Positions 4,313-5,132 of a stretch of 5,132 nucleotides of DNA are shown piece by piece. The first letter of the stretch is position 1; each line of letters opens with the position of its first letter. The notes under the pieces were generated by a model, which had not been told where the DNA came from, made no database searches, and worked only from the letters and a program-made list of their open reading frames with translations. Both the position numbers and the translations under genes were made by a program. Location of the stretch: contig JASFRI010000318.1 in the NCBI GenBank assembly GCA_050115015.1, forward strand, positions 1 through 5,132. The letters are read 5' to 3'. This stretch comes from JASFRI01 sp050115015 (GTDB taxonomy: Bacteria > Acidobacteriota > Polarisedimenticolia > CBDVAL01).

Positions 4313-5132
4313 TCATTCGCCGTCGGGACGGACGCCCAGCCGCTCCGGGAGCCGGCCGGGGAAGGCGGCCTCGATCTCCTCCACGCTTCTGAGCCCGAAG
4401 ATGAAGGCGATGGCGAGCGGATCCGCACGGTACTCCGTGTGCCCCTCGTAGAAGCCGTAGCGCATCACGTACTGGGGCACCATCTCGCCGGTGTGGATCC
4501 GGGAGAGGCCCTCGATGAGCCGGCCGAGCGCTCCTTCGCCGCGATCGCCGTAACGCTCGCGGAGGAACTCCTGCTCCCGATCCTCCGGCTCCCGCCGGAG
4601 ATCCAGATCCCAGGCCCCCTGGATGCCGTCGTCGAAGATCGACTGCTGCCCGCCCTTGGTCGCCTCTCCGCTCACGAAGACCATGCGCCCGCCGTAGAGG
4701 AAGCCCTCCAGGTTCTCCCAGGAGTGGGAGGGGTAGACGAACCCGATCTCCGAGGCGAGCAGGTTGATGGCGTGGAACAGCGGTTCGGCCAGATCCGCGT
4801 GGGTCAGACCCAGCGCGGCCACCGTTTCGTTGTCGGCCGTCAGAACCGGGAGGAGCTCCTCGTCCGCGGCGAGAAAGCCGGAACCGGACAGTCCCCCGGG
4901 ACGCGCCAGACGGGTGATCTCCTGGATGGTCCGTCCGGTGATCCTCGCCTTCGCGAGCAGCGTCGCGCCGTCGTGGAGCCCCGTCCGTGCGAGACCCGGG
5001 AAGTCCGCGGCGTCCAGCCGGCGCTGACCCTCCGTCAGCGTCACCGGGACGAGGGCGAACCTCCCGTCTCGCAGTTGCGCGGTCAGCGTCACGACCCCGT
5101 CGTCGCCGCGGCAGGGAGACGGCACCCCCGGA
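4313..5132 (-). CDS. Unrecognised protein, 5' end at or beyond the right edge
   Basis: I do not recognise the family. The minus-strand frame is open from the window edge to TGA at 4315-4313. A GTG at 5125 would give 270 residues, but no ribosome site is visible in the seven bases before it. The first visible residues (PSPCRGDDGVVTLTAQLRD) read like the inside of a domain, so the gene probably continues outside the window. Counting from that GTG, notable stretches are ARITGRTIQEITRLARPG (60-77), GLTHADLAEPLFHAINLLAS (106-125), GFVYPSHSWENLEGFLYGG (128-146), VSGEATKGGQQSIFDDGIQG (151-170), YVMRYGFYEGHTEYRADP (219-236) and the end LRSVEEIEAAFPGRLPERLG (245-264). The repeated His, Trp, Tyr and Glu in these stretches suggest a folded enzyme-like or ligand-binding domain. 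The EGHTEYRADPLAIAFIFGL segment is hydrophobic but interrupted by charge, so I do not call a membrane helix. The DGVV near the start recalls the acid loop of some alpha/beta hydrolases, but this is too weak to use. Confidence 0.85.
   Translation of the reverse strand, partial: PGVPSPCRGDDGVVTLTAQLRDGRFALVPVTLTEGQRRLDAADFPGLARTGLHDGATLLAKARITGRTIQEITRLARPGGLSGSGFLAADEELLPVLTADNETVAALGLTHADLAEPLFHAINLLASEIGFVYPSHSWENLEGFLYGGRMVFVSGEATKGGQQSIFDDGIQGAWDLDLRREPEDREQEFLRERYGDRGEGALGRLIEGLSRIHTGEMVPQYVMRYGFYEGHTEYRADPLAIAFIFGLRSVEEIEAAFPGRLPERLGVRPDGE

Overview
This is a GC-rich bacterial chromosome fragment (G+C around two thirds by eye, not computed). It holds six protein-coding genes, two of them cut by the window edges. 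Start sites carry clear Shine-Dalgarno sequences, and two or three starts are GTG. Only two genes have a product I can name with confidence: a 2,3-bisphosphoglycerate-dependent phosphoglycerate mutase (gpmA) and a SpoU/TrmH-class RNA 2'-O-methyltransferase. The GC content, GC-ending codons and several lineage-type hypothetical proteins suit an environmental high-GC phylum such as Acidobacteriota, but this placement is only a guess.

Layout: 1-719 (minus) is gpmA, nearly complete, lacking roughly its last dozen residues beyond position 1. A 126-base divergent intergenic region follows, with a candidate promoter for each direction and a GC-rich hairpin touching the ribosome binding site of the next gene. 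846-1901 (plus) is the methyltransferase, with a long N-terminal extension, followed closely by a possible intrinsic terminator. 2001-2291 (plus) is a small, charged, helical protein. 2292-2502 is a non-coding gap with a hairpin and the best promoter of the window (TTGAAC-17-GATAAT). It leads into 2503-3396 (plus), a 297-residue soluble protein that I do not recognise. 3397-3538 is a short gap with a hairpin. 3539-4105 (plus) encodes a 188-residue protein with a signal peptide. 4106-4312 separates convergent genes and holds one symmetric hairpin. 4313-5132 (minus) is an unrecognised protein running up to or beyond the right edge.

I see no operon, mobile element, CRISPR array, RNA gene or defence-like cluster. 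The genes look like independent chromosomal units: glycolysis, RNA modification, and four proteins of unknown role. The plus-strand genes from 846 to 4105 are spaced by about 100-210 bases, with a good promoter visible only before the 297-residue gene. The most interesting content is the unknown proteins, the extended methyltransferase, and repeated use of GC-rich hairpins without U-tracts in the gaps.
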